Source: Antricoccus suffuscus (GTDB lineage Bacteria > Actinomycetota > Actinomycetes > Mycobacteriales > Antricoccaceae). Taken from it: a stretch of DNA of 64,000 nt. Of this stretch, positions 8,699 through 18,301 are shown one piece after another (within the stretch, counting starts at the first letter, position 1; each line of letters opens with the position of its first letter). The DNA lies in assembly GCF_003003235.1 (NCBI RefSeq), contig NZ_PVUE01000009.1, forward strand, positions 1 through 64,000. Direction: 5' to 3'. Under the pieces are notes generated by a model, which was not told the DNA's origin, ran no database searches, and saw only the letters and a program-made list of their open reading frames with translations. The position numbers were made by a program, and so were the translations under genes.

Positions 8699-9430
8699 AT
8701 GGATCTCGTTGTCAGGACCGATGAAGACTTTGTTACCACGCTGAGCCTCAACCGGCCCGAGAAGCTCAACGCTCTCACGCCGGCGGTCTTCGAACAGCTC
8801 CGCGAACATCTCGAGGACCTTGCCGAGGACGATGACGTGCGGGTCGTCGTGCTTACTGGTGCCGGTCGGTCGTTCTGCGCAGGAAACGATCTCGGCGGCA
8901 TCTCGGAGCGCAAAGCCGCCGAACCAGGGAAGTACGAACAGTCCGAAACCGTTGACCTCCTCGAAGCCCTGCCGCAGCCGACAATCTGCCGCATCCAGGG
9001 GCACTGCTTCACCGGCGGTCTTGAGCTCGCGCTCGCGTGCGACATCCTGGTCGCCGCTTCCGACGCGAAGATCGGCGACACTCACGGACAGTGGGGTCTG
9101 GTGCCGATTTGGGGCATGTCGGTCCGGCTGCCGGAGCGAGTCGGGCGCTCTAAGGCCAAGGAACTGATGTTTACCAGCCGGCGGATTTCCGGTGCTGACG
9201 CGGCCGAGATTGGCCTCGTCGACCGTGCCGTGCCCGCTTCCGAGCTCGATCAAACGGTCGCCGATCTGGCTGCCGAAATCGCCAAGAACTCGCCGTACAG
9301 TAACCGAATCAACAAGAGGCTGGTCGCATCTGGCGTCTCGGTGCCGCGCGAGACCGCGTTGCTACTCGAACGCACTCGGCCCTTCGGCGTACCGGCCGAT
9401 ATGGCCGAACGGATGAGTCGCGGCATCTAG
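8699..9430 (+). CDS. Enoyl-CoA hydratase/isomerase family protein (crotonase)
   Basis: The 243-residue protein has the crotonase fold signatures: an oxyanion-hole segment SFCAGNDLGGIS near residues 60-71 and GHCFTGGLELALACDILVAA near 101-120. These enzymes hydrate, isomerise or cleave acyl-CoA thioesters in the cytoplasm. The ribosome binding site is CAGGAG seven bases before the ATG. The SDR at 9458 follows in the same direction after 27 bases, so the two may act in one acyl-CoA or ring-degradation pathway. The strong inverted repeat just upstream is its obvious candidate regulatory element. The exact substrate is not predictable. Confidence 0.88.
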   Translation: MDLVVRTDEDFVTTLSLNRPEKLNALTPAVFEQLREHLEDLAEDDDVRVVVLTGAGRSFCAGNDLGGISERKAAEPGKYEQSETVDLLEALPQPTICRIQGHCFTGGLELALACDILVAASDAKIGDTHGQWGLVPIWGMSVRLPERVGRSKAKELMFTSRRISGADAAEIGLVDRAVPASELDQTVADLAAEIAKNSPYSNRINKRLVASGVSVPRETALLLERTRPFGVPADMAERMSRGI

Positions 9431-9457
9431 TTGACGTCGACCAGCTAGCGGGCGAAC

Positions 9458-10261
9458 ATGACCGAGTCACTGCGCGGGCGAGTCGCTGTGGTCACCGGCG
9501 TAAGCAGGCGCCGCGGGATCGGGTTCGCGGTCGCAACGCGGTTGGCTGCGATGGGCGCGGACGTCTTCATCACCCACTACGCGGCCCACGACGACGCGCA
9601 GCCGTGGGGATCTGACGACGTCGGCGAGGTCGTCGCTGAACTGGCGCGGAATTCGCCAGGCCGGATCGCGGATCTGAGCGCCGACCTCGCACAGCCGTCG
9701 GCGGTCAGCGCGGTTATCGAGTCCGCGGTCGAGTCGTTCGGGCACGTGGACATCCTGATCTGCAACCAGGCCAGGAGCGGTGAGGATGGCGGATTGCTCG
9801 ACCTCGACGCAGGTCAGCTTGACGGCCATTGGCAGGTCGATGCGCGCGCCACTTTGCTGCTTACCCAACACTTTGCCCGGCAGCACGATGGGCGTGATGG
9901 CGGCCGGGTTGTCTGGATGACCTCGGGACAGCAGCTCGGCCCGATGCCTGGTGAAGTGGCGTACGCCGCGGCAAAGGCGGCGCTCGTCGGCGTACTTCCT
10001 ACTGTCGCGGACGAATTGGTGAGCCGGAACATCCTTTTGAATGCGATAAATCCGGGCCCCGTGAACACCGGTTACTTAGATCCGTCGACGGCTGACCGGG
10101 GTGATGAGGACCTGGCGCGGGTGCGAGCGGCGTTCCCGCAGGGGCGGTACGGCGAACCTGACGATCCTGCGCGCCTCATTGCGTGGCTAGTCTCCGACGA
10201 GGGTCGCTGGGTGGTCGGTCAAGTGATCAACTCGGAGGGCGGATTCCGCCGTGGTGGTTAG
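9458..10261 (+). CDS. Short-chain dehydrogenase/reductase
   Basis: This 267-residue SDR has an N-terminal NAD(P) site VAVVTGVSRRRGIGFAVATR, an active-site Ser in WMTSGQQLG and the catalytic Tyr-x-x-x-Lys in GEVAYAAAKAAL. The C-terminal segment GEPDDPARLIAWLVSDEGRW and QVINSEGG are typical of FabG-like members. It probably oxidises or reduces a hydroxy/keto group with NAD(P)(H). It follows the crotonase gene closely and converges with the TSUP gene, overlapping it by 4 bases. Substrate unknown. Confidence 0.88.
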   Translation: MTESLRGRVAVVTGVSRRRGIGFAVATRLAAMGADVFITHYAAHDDAQPWGSDDVGEVVAELARNSPGRIADLSADLAQPSAVSAVIESAVESFGHVDILICNQARSGEDGGLLDLDAGQLDGHWQVDARATLLLTQHFARQHDGRDGGRVVWMTSGQQLGPMPGEVAYAAAKAALVGVLPTVADELVSRNILLNAINPGPVNTGYLDPSTADRGDEDLARVRAAFPQGRYGEPDDPARLIAWLVSDEGRWVVGQVINSEGGFRRGG

Positions 10262-10983
10262 CCCGCAAAGGCCCTAATAAGGGTCAGAACGCCGCTCACG
10301 ACCAGGGTGCCGAGTACGAGTCGTCGGAAATGCGGTCCCGTCAGACGGTGAAATAGCTTGTCACCAAGGAACCATCCGATGACGAGCGCGGGAATCGCCG
10401 TAGCGGCGACGGTGACGCTTTGTCCGGTGAATTGGTCGGTGAGTACGAAACCGATGACCACGATGATGATTTGAACGGTGAACGCCGCCTGTAGCGTCGC
10501 TCGGAAGCTTCTCGGCGAGAGCCCCATCGCCTGAAACGCCGCAACGAGAGGTGGTCCATTCATTCCGGTCGAGGCCAGCAGAACGCCGCTCGATACACCT
10601 GCGACGATCTCGGTGCGTGGGCCGCGAGGAACTGTCAATCCGAATGCGATGATCGCGGCGAAGACCAGCACGACCACCGCGATGACGGCATTCAGAAGGT
10701 GCTCGTCAAAGGTGGCTAGGACATACAGACCGATCGGGATCCCGACGAAACTGGCCAACGTAACGACAATGACGGACCGCCATTGGACATGCGACCACTC
10801 GCGGATCGCAATCACGGCAGTGAGTGCGAGTTCCACGGTCGTAATCGCGACAACGGCGGTGTGTGCGTCAACCGCTAGGGCCAGCAGTGGGACGCCGAGT
10901 AGCGCAAATCCGAACCCGGTCAGAGCCTGCGCAGCGGCGGAAAAGGCCGCGACGCAGAAGGACGTAATCAGCAGCGCGGTCAC
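10258..10983 (-). CDS. TSUP (TauE/SafE) family membrane transporter
   Basis: The 241-residue protein is hydrophobic throughout, with about eight membrane segments, and has the Gly/Pro-containing helices of the sulfite exporter TauE/SafE family (for example ALTGFGFALLGVPLLAL at 19-35 and VSSGVLLASTGMNGPPLVAAF in the middle). Members move small anions such as sulfite or sulfonates across the inner membrane. It is transcribed away from the MocR regulator at 11193, with about 210 bp between them, a layout often seen when the regulator controls its neighbour. The transported compound is not evident. Confidence 0.85.
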   Translation of the reverse strand: MTALLITSFCVAAFSAAAQALTGFGFALLGVPLLALAVDAHTAVVAITTVELALTAVIAIREWSHVQWRSVIVVTLASFVGIPIGLYVLATFDEHLLNAVIAVVVLVFAAIIAFGLTVPRGPRTEIVAGVSSGVLLASTGMNGPPLVAAFQAMGLSPRSFRATLQAAFTVQIIIVVIGFVLTDQFTGQSVTVAATAIPALVIGWFLGDKLFHRLTGPHFRRLVLGTLVVSGVLTLIRAFAG

Positions 10984-11107
10984 GGGAAGGCGAATCTAAT
11001 GAGGATGGCGGCATCCCGCGAACGTCCGAAGACACTCTGGCGTTGCGTGGTCATGCCAGGTGCTCCGATCTCGTGGGTTTGGTCGATGCCGTTGCCGGTG
11101 AGGTAAT

Positions 11108-11125
11108 TGTCAGGTGAGTCTGACA
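11108..11125. promoter_or_regulatory. Small palindrome between TSUP and MocR genes
   Basis: TGTCAG (11108-11113) and CTGACA (11120-11125) are inverted repeats around six bases, in the divergent promoter region. It could be an operator for the MocR protein or another regulator. This is a short match and may be chance. Confidence 0.3.
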
Positions 11126-11192
11126 CTCTTGCATCTGGCTTGTGAAGTACCAGAATGGTGCCCAGTTAACAGGCCAGACCGGAGGGGCCAGG

Positions 11193-12629
11193 ATGGGACG
11201 CACATCAGCGGAGTCGTTGGTGCACCAGGTGCAGCGGATTATCGAACGCCAGATCATCTCCCGGACGCTAGGTCCCGCGGGTCGGCTGCCCAGCTCACGG
11301 TTGCTGGCCGCACAGCTAGGCGTGTCGAGGTCGACGGTCGTTGCCGCGTTGGATCTTCTCGTTGCTCAGGGCTACGTCGAGTCTCGCCCGCGCAGTGGGC
11401 TGTTTGTCAATCCCGAACTACTGCGGATTCCGACGGGGTCAACAAGTTCCGCAGACGGCACAGCGCCGGACCGCTGGGACAAACTGCTTCCAGCGGTCCG
11501 AACTGCCACCAGGACCGGGTCAGAGCCCTCCTGGTGGCACGCGCCGTACCCGTTCATCACAGGACAGTCCGACCCGCGCATGTTTCCTCGGTCGGCCTGG
11601 CTGCGGGCGCTGCGCGATGCGCTCGATGCAGACCACCTGGTTTGGAGCACGGCGGAGCACGGCGGCGACGACCCGTTACTGGCGGAGCAGATCTGTGGAC
11701 GTATCGCGGCCATCCGTGGTGTGGACTGCAACCCGGACCAGGTGCTGATCACGCTGGGCAGTCAACACGCACTGTCGATGATCGCGGACCTTCTGACCGG
11801 CCCGGGTACCCAGGCGATTGTCGAAGATCCCGGCTACCCCGACGCGCGCCAGATACTTGGGTCCCATGGCGCGACCGTGCGTGCTGGGCGAGTGGACGGT
11901 GCCGGTCTCGTCGTCAACGAGAACCTGAACGGCGCGGATCTGGTGTATGTAACCCCCAGTCATCAGCACCCCACCAACGTAACGATGAGCGTCGAGCGAC
12001 GAATCGAACTCCTCGAAGCAGCTGACGCCGAGGACTTCACGATCGTGGAGGATGACTACGACAGCGAGCTGCGGTACCGCGGAGCCCCGAGCCCTGCCCT
12101 CGCCTCTCTCGACGGAACCGGGCGCACGATCTACCTGGGCACGTTTTCGAAGTTCATAGCGCCGGGACTGCGCGTCGGTTTCGTTGTAGCGGACGCCCGT
12201 CTGATCGCTGCTATGCGTGATCGATTGCGTCTGACGATTCGGCAAGCCCCGGGCCTCATGCAGAGAGCGCTCGCAATTTTCATCCGAAATGGTGACTACG
12301 CTCGAGCCCTGGCCGCGCATCGCGCAGAGCTTTCCAAGCGATGGAGCCTCCTACAGTCCGAGTTGGAGGATCAGCTTGGCTGGACCGGCAACTATCCCCC
12401 CGGCGGGACCAGCCTGTGGATGCGCGCACCGGACCGCATCGACTGGCGACAGGTGGCGGTGCACGCGCGAGTGCACGGAGTATTGCTTGAGCCGCCGGCC
12501 GAACACTGGGCCGAGCCGCAGGCACCGCTGCGACATCTTCGCCTTGGGTTTGCCGCGATTCCACTACGCCAGATCCCCGGCGGCATCCGCGAGTTGGCGG
12601 CCGCGTACCGGATTGTCGCAGACGGGTGA
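11193..12629 (+). CDS. MocR-type regulator: GntR helix-turn-helix fused to PLP aminotransferase domain
   Basis: The N-terminal ~70 residues are a winged helix of GntR type (PAGRLPSSRLLAAQLGVSRS, then VAALDLLVAQGYVESRPRSG). The remainder is a fold-type I aminotransferase with the PLP-binding lysine in YLGTFSKFIAPGLRVGFV and a preceding DDYDSELRY. This is the MocR/PdxR/TauR architecture; such proteins sense PLP or amino compounds and act as activators or repressors. ATG 11193 has GGAGG seven bases upstream and is preferred over an ATG at 11142. It is divergent from the TSUP gene and precedes the peptide transporter genes, either of which it may control. Confidence 0.9.
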   Translation: MGRTSAESLVHQVQRIIERQIISRTLGPAGRLPSSRLLAAQLGVSRSTVVAALDLLVAQGYVESRPRSGLFVNPELLRIPTGSTSSADGTAPDRWDKLLPAVRTATRTGSEPSWWHAPYPFITGQSDPRMFPRSAWLRALRDALDADHLVWSTAEHGGDDPLLAEQICGRIAAIRGVDCNPDQVLITLGSQHALSMIADLLTGPGTQAIVEDPGYPDARQILGSHGATVRAGRVDGAGLVVNENLNGADLVYVTPSHQHPTNVTMSVERRIELLEAADAEDFTIVEDDYDSELRYRGAPSPALASLDGTGRTIYLGTFSKFIAPGLRVGFVVADARLIAAMRDRLRLTIRQAPGLMQRALAIFIRNGDYARALAAHRAELSKRWSLLQSELEDQLGWTGNYPPGGTSLWMRAPDRIDWRQVAVHARVHGVLLEPPAEHWAEPQAPLRHLRLGFAAIPLRQIPGGIRELAAAYRIVADG

Positions 12630-12964
12630 CCAGCTAACGGCGCTCGACCTGCTGGCAGGTAACGATTCGGTATAGGCACGCATCCCGCGTGGTTGGTCAT
12701 CGGCGCCCGCGCATCGCGATTTCTTTGACGTTTTGCCTTAGCAGGGGCGAGATACCTGTGGAGAGTCGACTGAAATTTTCGGTTATCGAACATTAACGTC
12801 GAATCTGGACTGCTACATCACGCTATTTCTGGCTCTGTACTAACCAGATGGACCCTGCCACTCTCTGAGAACCGATCCGAGCCCCAGCGGCTACGTAGGC
12901 GATGACGCCGCGGGTCGGAGCCCGTCCCCGGTCACCCCGACTCCGAGAAGAAACGGCTAACTTC
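12630..12964. other. Intergenic region of 335 bp before the ABC transporter operon
   Basis: No gene seen. The middle, around 12720-12830, is poorer in G+C than its surroundings and should contain the promoter for the transporter operon. A rightward frame from 12902 is only a 5' extension of the binding-protein gene. I see no riboswitch or clear terminator. Confidence 0.45.
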
Positions 12965-14563
12965 ATGGTTAAACGTCGTATTACCGTCGTACTCATTGCG
13001 ATCGTGACGCTGTTGGCAACCGCGTGCGGTAGCGGCGGTGGAGCCGGGAGCCCCAGTGCCAGCGACACGGTGATCATCGGAACCACGCAGGTTCCCCGCA
13101 CGCTCATCCCAGCCGTGCAGTCGGGTTTCGCGACCGCACTGCCGGGTGCGCAGTTGTTTGCCAGCCCGGTGTACTACGACGACAGTTTCGACCCGAAACC
13201 ATACCTGGCGAAGTCATGGGAATTTACCGATGACAAGAAGCAACTCACTCTGCATCTGGTCAAGGACGCGAAATTCCACGACGAGACGCCCATCACCTCA
13301 GAGGATGTCGCGTTCTCGATCGGGCTAGTCAAGGCGCACCATCCGTTTGGTGAGCAGTTGTTCGGCAAGGTCACATCGGTGGACACTCCCGATCCGCAGA
13401 CCGTTGTCATTCATCTTTCGAGCCCGTCGCCGGCCATCATGATCGCGATGTCGCCACTGTTTCTTCCGGTCATGCCGAAGCACATATACGAGAAGGTCGA
13501 CAACTGGACGAACTCGCCGCTGAATCTGTCAGACGTGGTCGGTTCTGGACCGTACAAACTGGTTAGCTACGACAAAGGCAGCAAGCTGGTGCTGAAGAAG
13601 TTCGACGACTTCTTCATGAAGGACCGCGTCAAAGTCAACAACGTGATCTATCAGTTCTTTCCCGAAGCGAACTCGCTGGTGCTGGGAATGCAAAGCGGCG
13701 AGCTTAACCTGACCGCATCCAGCTCGCCGTCGACGACGAACCAGCTGAAGAAGATCAGTGGCGTGACGGTGGCCGATAAGGGCTATGAGGGTGTCGGCTA
13801 CATGAGCCAGATCGACCTCAACCTCAAGAGTAAATACCTGAGCGACGTGAAGGTGCGCGAAGCCATCCGAATGGCAATCGACGTAAAGGGTAATTCCAAG
13901 CAGCTTTACGACGGTGCGGTGAATCTAGCGCGCGGCCCCATTGCACCGGGCAGCCCATACTTCGACAAGAAGATCAACGACAAGTACTCGTACGACACGA
14001 AGAAGGCAGGCGCCCTCCTCGACGATGCTGGATACCCCAAGGACGGCTCCGGCAAGCGATTTGAACTGCGGCTGACCTACATTCCGGGAATCCCTGACTC
14101 GCAGCAGGGAGTCGCGAATCTGGTCAAGGAGAATCTCGCCAAGATCGGCATCGTGGTCAACCTGGAGACCGCTCCGGACTTCCCTACCTGGTCAAACAAG
14201 GTCGCCAACTTCGACTACGACATGACCGTCGACGCTCAGTACAACTGGGGCGACCCGTCGATTGGGGTAGATCGACAATTCCTGTGCAACAACATTCGTC
14301 CGGGTGTGGTCTGGGCGAATATGGCCCAGTACTGCAACCCGAAGGCAGATGCGCTCCTGAGCGAGGCCGCATCGGCCACAGACGAGAAGACACGCAAGGG
14401 TCTATATGACCAATTCCAGGACATTGTCACCGACGACATCCCGTACATCTGGATGACCGACGTACCGCTCGTCAACGCATACAACCAGACAGTGTCGAAA
14501 GCGCCGAACGGCATCTGGGGACTGATGAGCCCGATGTTCGACATGACCGTTACCAAGAAGTAG
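12965..14563 (+). CDS. ABC transporter substrate-binding lipoprotein, peptide/nickel family (SBP_bac_5)
   Basis: From ATG 12965 the protein begins with a lipoprotein signal (MVKRRITVV, lipobox Leu-Ala-Thr-Ala-Cys with Cys21), followed by a Gly/Ser linker. The 532-residue body has family-5 features such as DPKPYLAKSWEFTDDKKQL, FHDETPITSEDVAFS and VREAIRMAIDV. It should be lipid-anchored outside the membrane and deliver dipeptides, oligopeptides or similar solutes. An upstream frame from 12902 would bury the signal peptide and is rejected. It heads an operon with two permeases and two ATPases, followed by an amidohydrolase that could act on the imported solute. Confidence 0.92.
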   Translation: MVKRRITVVLIAIVTLLATACGSGGGAGSPSASDTVIIGTTQVPRTLIPAVQSGFATALPGAQLFASPVYYDDSFDPKPYLAKSWEFTDDKKQLTLHLVKDAKFHDETPITSEDVAFSIGLVKAHHPFGEQLFGKVTSVDTPDPQTVVIHLSSPSPAIMIAMSPLFLPVMPKHIYEKVDNWTNSPLNLSDVVGSGPYKLVSYDKGSKLVLKKFDDFFMKDRVKVNNVIYQFFPEANSLVLGMQSGELNLTASSSPSTTNQLKKISGVTVADKGYEGVGYMSQIDLNLKSKYLSDVKVREAIRMAIDVKGNSKQLYDGAVNLARGPIAPGSPYFDKKINDKYSYDTKKAGALLDDAGYPKDGSGKRFELRLTYIPGIPDSQQGVANLVKENLAKIGIVVNLETAPDFPTWSNKVANFDYDMTVDAQYNWGDPSIGVDRQFLCNNIRPGVVWANMAQYCNPKADALLSEAASATDEKTRKGLYDQFQDIVTDDIPYIWMTDVPLVNAYNQTVSKAPNGIWGLMSPMFDMTVTKK

Positions 14564-14609
14564 CCGTGAGTCCACGACCGGTGCCGATGAACCGAACGGA
14601 GGTATGTCG

Positions 14610-15590
14610 ATGACGCGATTCATCGCTTCGCGAGTACTGCAGGCGATCTTGTTGATACTCGCGGTGATCGTGCTCAACTTCCTGCTGATCCATCTGGCCC
14701 CGGGTGATGCCGCGGGTGCGATCGCCGGGAGTCAGGGCGGGTCATCGCCCGCTCAGATGGCACAGATCCGGCACGACTTCGGACTGGACAAGCCGCTACT
14801 TGTGCAGCTTGGTAGCTACCTCTGGCAAGTACTGCATGGAAACTTCGGGTACTCCTTTTGGATGAACAGTTCGGTGATGGACCTGGTTCTGCCGCGGTTG
14901 GGGGCGACGTTGTTGCTCGCTGTGACAGGGTTGCTGATCGGTGCGTTTGTCGGCACCTTGATGGGTCTGTACTCCGCCTGGAAACCACGCGGCATCATGT
15001 CGTATGTCGTGACGGTGGTGGCACTGGTCGGGTTCTCGGCGCCGGCGTTCTGGACTGGAATCATGCTGGTGATCATCTTCGCCATTTGGGTGCCGTTCTT
15101 CCCGACCGCGGGTATGCAGAGCATCATCGTCCCGGACGGCGCGCTGAACGTCGTCGGGGACGTTGCATGGCACCTGGTACTCCCCGCCTTCACGCTAGGG
15201 ATCATCTACATCGCGTTGTATGCCCGCACCGGGCGGGCGAGCATGCTCGAAGTCCTCGGCTCGGACTACATCAGGACCGCGTGGGCTAAGGGCCTGCGAT
15301 CACGCAAGGTCGTCTTCAAACACGCATTCCGCAATGCGCTGATCCCGTTGGTGACCCTCGCGGGGCTGCAGGTCGGATCTCTGATCTCCAGCGCAATCCT
15401 GATCGAAGTGGTGTTCAACTGGCCGGGAATCGGGCGGTTGGCGCTGGATTCGGTTAGCCGTCGCGATACCCCGGTGCTGCTGGGAATTCTGGCGATGAGC
15501 GCCGTACTAGTCATCGTCGCGAACCTGATCACCGACATCGTCTACCGGATCATCGATCCACGCATCAGCGTCAAGAGTGAGGCATCATGA
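14610..15590 (+). CDS. ABC transporter permease, DppB/OppB type
   Basis: The 326-residue membrane protein has a DppB-like N-terminus (ASRVLQAILLILAVIVLNFL) and the EAA-loop region RTAWAKGLRSRKVVFKHAF before the final helices. About six membrane segments are visible. It forms the channel with the permease at 15587. ATG 14610 lies seven bases after GGAGG and is preferred to the ATG at 14604, which is too close to that site. Its stop overlaps the next gene's ATG. Confidence 0.9.
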   Translation: MTRFIASRVLQAILLILAVIVLNFLLIHLAPGDAAGAIAGSQGGSSPAQMAQIRHDFGLDKPLLVQLGSYLWQVLHGNFGYSFWMNSSVMDLVLPRLGATLLLAVTGLLIGAFVGTLMGLYSAWKPRGIMSYVVTVVALVGFSAPAFWTGIMLVIIFAIWVPFFPTAGMQSIIVPDGALNVVGDVAWHLVLPAFTLGIIYIALYARTGRASMLEVLGSDYIRTAWAKGLRSRKVVFKHAFRNALIPLVTLAGLQVGSLISSAILIEVVFNWPGIGRLALDSVSRRDTPVLLGILAMSAVLVIVANLITDIVYRIIDPRISVKSEAS

Positions 15591-16468
15591 GCGCGGTCCC
15601 GATCGACATCACCAACGCACCGGTTCAGGCTCGACAAGTATCGGCATGGCAGGTGTTTCGGCGAAACAAGTCCGCGGTGACCGGATTGGTCATCTTGCTG
15701 ATTATCGTGTTGGCGACGATTTTCGGTCCGATGCTCTACCGGGTCTCACCGTTCGCGGTGGTCGGGCCAACGCACCTAGCGCCCGGGGCATCGGGCGCCC
15801 CGTTGCTGGGCACCGACAAGCTGGGGCGTGACATCTTTGCCGGAATCCTCAACGGCGGGCGGGTCACGCTGTTGGTGGGTGCGGCCGCGGCCGCACTGTC
15901 GGCAGTGATCGGACTCGTCGTAGGCGGGCTTTCCGGTTTCTACGGGGGATTTGCCGATTCGGCACTGATGCGCTTCACCGAGTTTTTCCAAGTACTTCCC
16001 GCATTGTTGCTGGCGCTGGTGGTCGTCAGCCTGTTTGGTCCGAACTTCCTAACGATCACGATCTCGATCGGGATCGTGACTTGGCCCGGGACGGCGCGCT
16101 TGATCCGAGCAGAGTTCCTGCGGATACGGCAGTTGGAGTATGTGAAGGCCGCGAAGTCCATCGGTGCGAGAGATCTGCGCATCATGCTGCGCTTGGTGTT
16201 GCCTAATGCGCTGCCCCCGGCGTTGGTCTACACCACGTTGATCATCGGAATCTCGATGCTGCTAGAAGCGGGCCTGAGCTTTATCGGCGCGACCAACCCG
16301 AACACGCTGAGTTGGGGACTGATGCTGGGCGACAACCGTGACCAGATCCTGGTCGCCTGGTGGCCCGTCGTCTTCCCCGGGCTGGCGATTTTCTTCTCCG
16401 TTCTCAGTGTCAGTCTTATCGGAGATGGCCTCAACGACGCATTGAACCCGAAGGGACGGGACCGATGA
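15587..16468 (+). CDS. ABC transporter permease, DppC/OppC type
   Basis: This 293-residue permease has the long N-terminal extension typical of DppC (FRRNKSAVTGLVILLIIV, then GAPLLGTDKLGRDIFAGIL) and an EAA loop (YVKAAKSIGARDLRIMLRLV). About six membrane segments are seen. The start overlaps the previous stop by ATGA, and its own stop overlaps the ATG of the first ATPase gene, so the subunits are translationally coupled. Confidence 0.9.
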   Translation: MSAVPIDITNAPVQARQVSAWQVFRRNKSAVTGLVILLIIVLATIFGPMLYRVSPFAVVGPTHLAPGASGAPLLGTDKLGRDIFAGILNGGRVTLLVGAAAAALSAVIGLVVGGLSGFYGGFADSALMRFTEFFQVLPALLLALVVVSLFGPNFLTITISIGIVTWPGTARLIRAEFLRIRQLEYVKAAKSIGARDLRIMLRLVLPNALPPALVYTTLIIGISMLLEAGLSFIGATNPNTLSWGLMLGDNRDQILVAWWPVVFPGLAIFFSVLSVSLIGDGLNDALNPKGRDR

Positions 16469-17322
16469 GCGAACAACCACTGCTCGACGTGCGGGGCCTC
16501 ACCGTGAAATTTGGGGACTCCGTCGCCGTGGATGACTTGAGCTTTACCCTCGGTGCGGGCGAGATCCTCGCGATCGTGGGCGAGTCCGGCTCGGGCAAGA
16601 GCGTTACGGCGATGTCCATCATGCGGCTGATCGAGCTCTCCACGACTGGAAAGATCATCAGCGGCGAAATTAATCTTCGGCAGCCGGATGGGTCGGTCAT
16701 CGACCTGTGCCGGACGAGTGAAAGCCAACTTCGCCGAGTCCGCGGCAATGCGATCTCGATGATCTTTCAGGAGCCACTGACGTGCCTCAACCCGCTCTAT
16801 ACCGTCGGCAACCAGATCATCGAGGCAATCACGACTCATCGACCGGCGAGCGCGAAAGCCGCGCACGATCGCTGCCTCGAGCTGATGGACATGGTCCGGA
16901 TTCCGGAAGCAGCACGGCGGATACGACAGTATCCGCATGAATTGTCCGGAGGAATGCGCCAACGAGTGATGATCGCGATGGCATTGGCCTGCGAGCCGCG
17001 GATCATCATCGCCGACGAACCCACGACCGCCCTAGACGTGACGATCCAGGCGCAAATTCTGTCGCTGATACTGGACCTGCGCGACCGGATCGGGGCGGCG
17101 GTCATTTTCATCACCCATGACATGGGCGTTGTCGCTGAGGTCGCCGACCGGGTGCTAGTCATGCGCCGTTCGAAGTTTGTTGAGGAAGCTTCCGTAATGG
17201 ACATATTCAGCAACCCGCAAGAGGCGTATACCAAAGATCTGCTCGCCGCTGTGCCACGGCTAGGCAGCATGAGCGGCAAGACCAAGCCCGAACGCTTCGT
17301 GGTCAGCGGAGCGGCGCTGTGA
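16465..17322 (+). CDS. ABC transporter ATP-binding protein, DppD type
   Basis: The ATPase has Walker A GESGSGKS, the signature LSGGMRQRVMIAMALA, Walker B RIIIADEPTTALD and the switch His in FITHDMGVVAEVADR. ATG 16465 overlaps the permease stop and places 285 residues in the correct register; a longer reading from 16360 lies inside the permease gene. It ends shortly after the oligopeptide-transporter tail and pairs with the ATPase at 17319. The tail lacks an obvious Cys cluster for an iron-sulfur site. Confidence 0.9.
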   Translation: MSEQPLLDVRGLTVKFGDSVAVDDLSFTLGAGEILAIVGESGSGKSVTAMSIMRLIELSTTGKIISGEINLRQPDGSVIDLCRTSESQLRRVRGNAISMIFQEPLTCLNPLYTVGNQIIEAITTHRPASAKAAHDRCLELMDMVRIPEAARRIRQYPHELSGGMRQRVMIAMALACEPRIIIADEPTTALDVTIQAQILSLILDLRDRIGAAVIFITHDMGVVAEVADRVLVMRRSKFVEEASVMDIFSNPQEAYTKDLLAAVPRLGSMSGKTKPERFVVSGAAL

Positions 17323-18284
17323 ACCGCGCGTTAGCCGAGGCGGCCGTCGCCAGCGGCAGTGACTCGGTCGGGGCAGGCGAGAATCTGCTGGAGATCCGCA
17401 ACCTGGTCAAACGATTTCCGCTGCCCAGCGGAATGAAGGTGCACGCCGTCGAAGATGTGTCTCTGTCGATATGCCGGGGTGAAACCCTCGCCCTGGTCGG
17501 CGAGAGCGGTTGCGGCAAGACGACGTTGGCGCAACTTGCGATGCGCCTACTCACGCCCGATAGTGGTCAGATCCTGCTCGATGGGGTGGACATCGCGCAC
17601 CTCTCGCGCCGTGCGCTGCGCCCGTATCGCTCGGCACTTCAGATGGTTTTTCAGGATCCCTACGCCAGCCTCAACCCGCGCGCCACGATCGGTGCGTCTA
17701 TTGCAGAACCGCTGCGCGTACATAAACGTGGCACGCGAAGCGAGATTCAGGAACGGGTGCGGGACCTACTTGAGCTGGTCGGGCTAGAGCGCGACCTGGT
17801 GAATCGCTTCCCACATCAATTCTCGGGCGGACAGCGTCAGCGGATCTGCATCGCGCGGGCGTTGGCGCTCAATCCGCGACTGCTCGTCGCCGACGAGGCC
17901 GTGTCCGCGCTCGATGTCTCGGTACAGGCGACGGTACTGAACTTGATGATGGACTTACAGGACGAGTTGGGTATCGGGTTGCTATTCGTCAGTCACGACC
18001 TCGCCGTGGTCGAGCGGTTGGCGCACCGGGTCGCCGTGATGTACCTGGGGCAGGTGGTGGAGTTGGGTAGCCGGCGAGACATATTCGAAGATCCGTGTCA
18101 TTCGTATACCCGGCGGCTACTGTCCGCCGTGCCAGTTCCCGACCCGTCGGTACGCGGCAAACGTGAAATGCTCAGCGGCGAGATCCCCAGTCCGGTCTGG
18201 CCGAAGGGCGAAGGGCCCGAGGTCGTCGACCTACGTGAGGTGTCCCCAGGTCACTGGGTGGCAGCAGAAATAGAAGGTGCCTAG
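17319..18284 (+). CDS. ABC transporter ATP-binding protein, DppF type
   Basis: The 321-residue second ATPase carries Walker A GESGCGKTT, the Q-loop region QMVFQDPYASLNPR, signature FSGGQRQRICIARALAL and Walker B LLVADEAVSALD, with a C-terminal oligopeptide-transporter tail (MLSGEIPSPVWP). GTG start at 17319 overlaps the DppD stop (GTGA). The DEAVSALD wording and QRQRI signature are normal for DppF. With the four preceding genes it makes a complete importer. Confidence 0.9.
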   Translation: MNRALAEAAVASGSDSVGAGENLLEIRNLVKRFPLPSGMKVHAVEDVSLSICRGETLALVGESGCGKTTLAQLAMRLLTPDSGQILLDGVDIAHLSRRALRPYRSALQMVFQDPYASLNPRATIGASIAEPLRVHKRGTRSEIQERVRDLLELVGLERDLVNRFPHQFSGGQRQRICIARALALNPRLLVADEAVSALDVSVQATVLNLMMDLQDELGIGLLFVSHDLAVVERLAHRVAVMYLGQVVELGSRRDIFEDPCHSYTRRLLSAVPVPDPSVRGKREMLSGEIPSPVWPKGEGPEVVDLREVSPGHWVAAEIEGA

Positions 18285-18301
18285 TGTCGAAGGAGCACGT
18301 C